This document shows, in pieces, positions 63,301 to 64,000 of a DNA stretch of 64,000 nt. How positions within the stretch are numbered: the first letter of the stretch is position 1; every line of letters starts with the position of its first letter. The stretch comes from Limnoperna fortunei (taxonomy: Eukaryota; Mollusca; Bivalvia; Mytilida; Modiolidae): positions 48,053,070 to 48,117,069 of the forward strand of contig OX104114.1 of NCBI GenBank assembly GCA_944474755.1, in the 5' to 3' direction. The position numbers and the translations under genes are program-made. Under the pieces are notes generated by a model. That model did not search any database. It saw only the letters and a list, made by a program, of their open reading frames with translations, and was not told where the DNA came from.

Positions 63301-64000
63301 ACAGGGAAGTAGGTTCCTCTGACACCCAATGGCTTAATGGTGTTTTTTCTATTGATTTTTCTTGGTAAAGATAAGTGAGGTGGCTTTTTTGACATCTCCT
63401 TATGGTATTCTTTTCACTTGTCACCATGCGGAGCTGTTACAAGAAAAGGGGGTTATTACATGACTGAATAATTAGCCATTAAGTTTTATCAGGGCAGTTG
63501 TTCAACATTGCCAACCATTTCTCAACCCAGTTGAGTTCACTTATTTTGGAATTTAGAAAAATAGAAAGGGGAAAGGGGTCTCTTATTTTATCCCGAACTT
63601 CTAATGTGTACAGCTATTCTGTTGTGCTTTAGATGATTTTCTATATAAAAAATAGTGATTTTTTATTTTTAAAAGGGGGAATGGCAGCTTTTACACAACT
63701 CCTCATTGCCTCCAGCTTTTTTGTGCTGCTCCTGAGAATTGTGATGAGTGTAAAGACCTTATTTCTCTTTCCTCCAATAAAATGTATACCTTTCAAAAAA
63801 ATTTATGTATGCAAGAGAGACAGATGACTGTCCTGACTAGAAAGTAGAGTTAATAGGTTTTTTTAAATTTCTTTGTGTTTTTATTTATTTTTTTTTTTTT
63901 TTGGTTCAATTTTTGTGTGCAATTGAAATTATTGCCTGGTATACCAATTGAATTTATTGCCCTGGTATACCAATTGCTAGACATATCTTTGATTATACAG
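63301..64000 (+). repeat. Start of macro-repeat unit C
   Basis: The first 700 bp are almost identical to 53797-54496. I see one substitution (ATTTTGATGAG versus ATTGTGATGAG, about 63740) and a T-run longer by about four. AATAAA is at 63776-63781. The unit continues beyond the window. Confidence 0.9.

Overview
This is eukaryotic DNA: AT-rich, mostly introns and repeats, with one intact spliced gene. The repeat styles resemble those common in bivalve mollusc genomes: elements with CTCACCTGA or ATACCCCCGC ends, AAGGGCAATAACTCCT motifs and GGAC-rich tails. A mytilid-like bivalve is my best guess; it is an inference, not a proof.

Layout. 0.2-3.9 kb: a dead MULE/SWIM transposase-type gene (+) split by two different non-autonomous elements. 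3.9-5.1 kb: a 5'-truncated non-LTR retrotransposon (+). 6.3-34.5 kb: a complete nine-exon phytanoyl-CoA dioxygenase family gene (-), 373 codons, phase-consistent at every junction, with the Fe(II) and 2-oxoglutarate residues present. Its introns hold three separate minisatellites (9.4 kb of 61/62-bp units, 1.8 kb of ~25-bp units, 1.0 kb of 24-bp units), two nested element families, a foldback element and several hairpins. 34.7-36.2 kb: a second truncated non-LTR element (+), about 220 bp upstream of the dioxygenase start codon. 36.2-40.2 kb: no recognisable gene, some repeats. 40.3-41.65 kb: a diverged tandem duplication of ~0.73 kb.

41.8-64.0 kb is the most unusual part. It is a tandem macro-repeat (units starting at 41811, 53797 and 63301). 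Each unit has a ~3-kb leader with several exon-like pieces, followed by an array of exon-intron modules with a ~305-bp period. About 50 modules are visible. Most have a pyrimidine-rich tract with a TAG acceptor, a purine-rich core of about 56-66 nt beginning ATGAAG and ending near TCCAGAATATCTGG, and a GTAAGAAT donor. Some 66-nt cores are open in a symmetric phase (1-1) and would encode a 22-residue repeat. Most others carry a stop at one fixed codon or a 2-nt length change. Duplication is visible at about 305 bp, 3994 bp and 9504 bp. The last event is very recent. Whether the array is a spliced multi-exon gene, a non-coding RNA locus, or a satellite that preserves splice signals cannot be settled from sequence alone.
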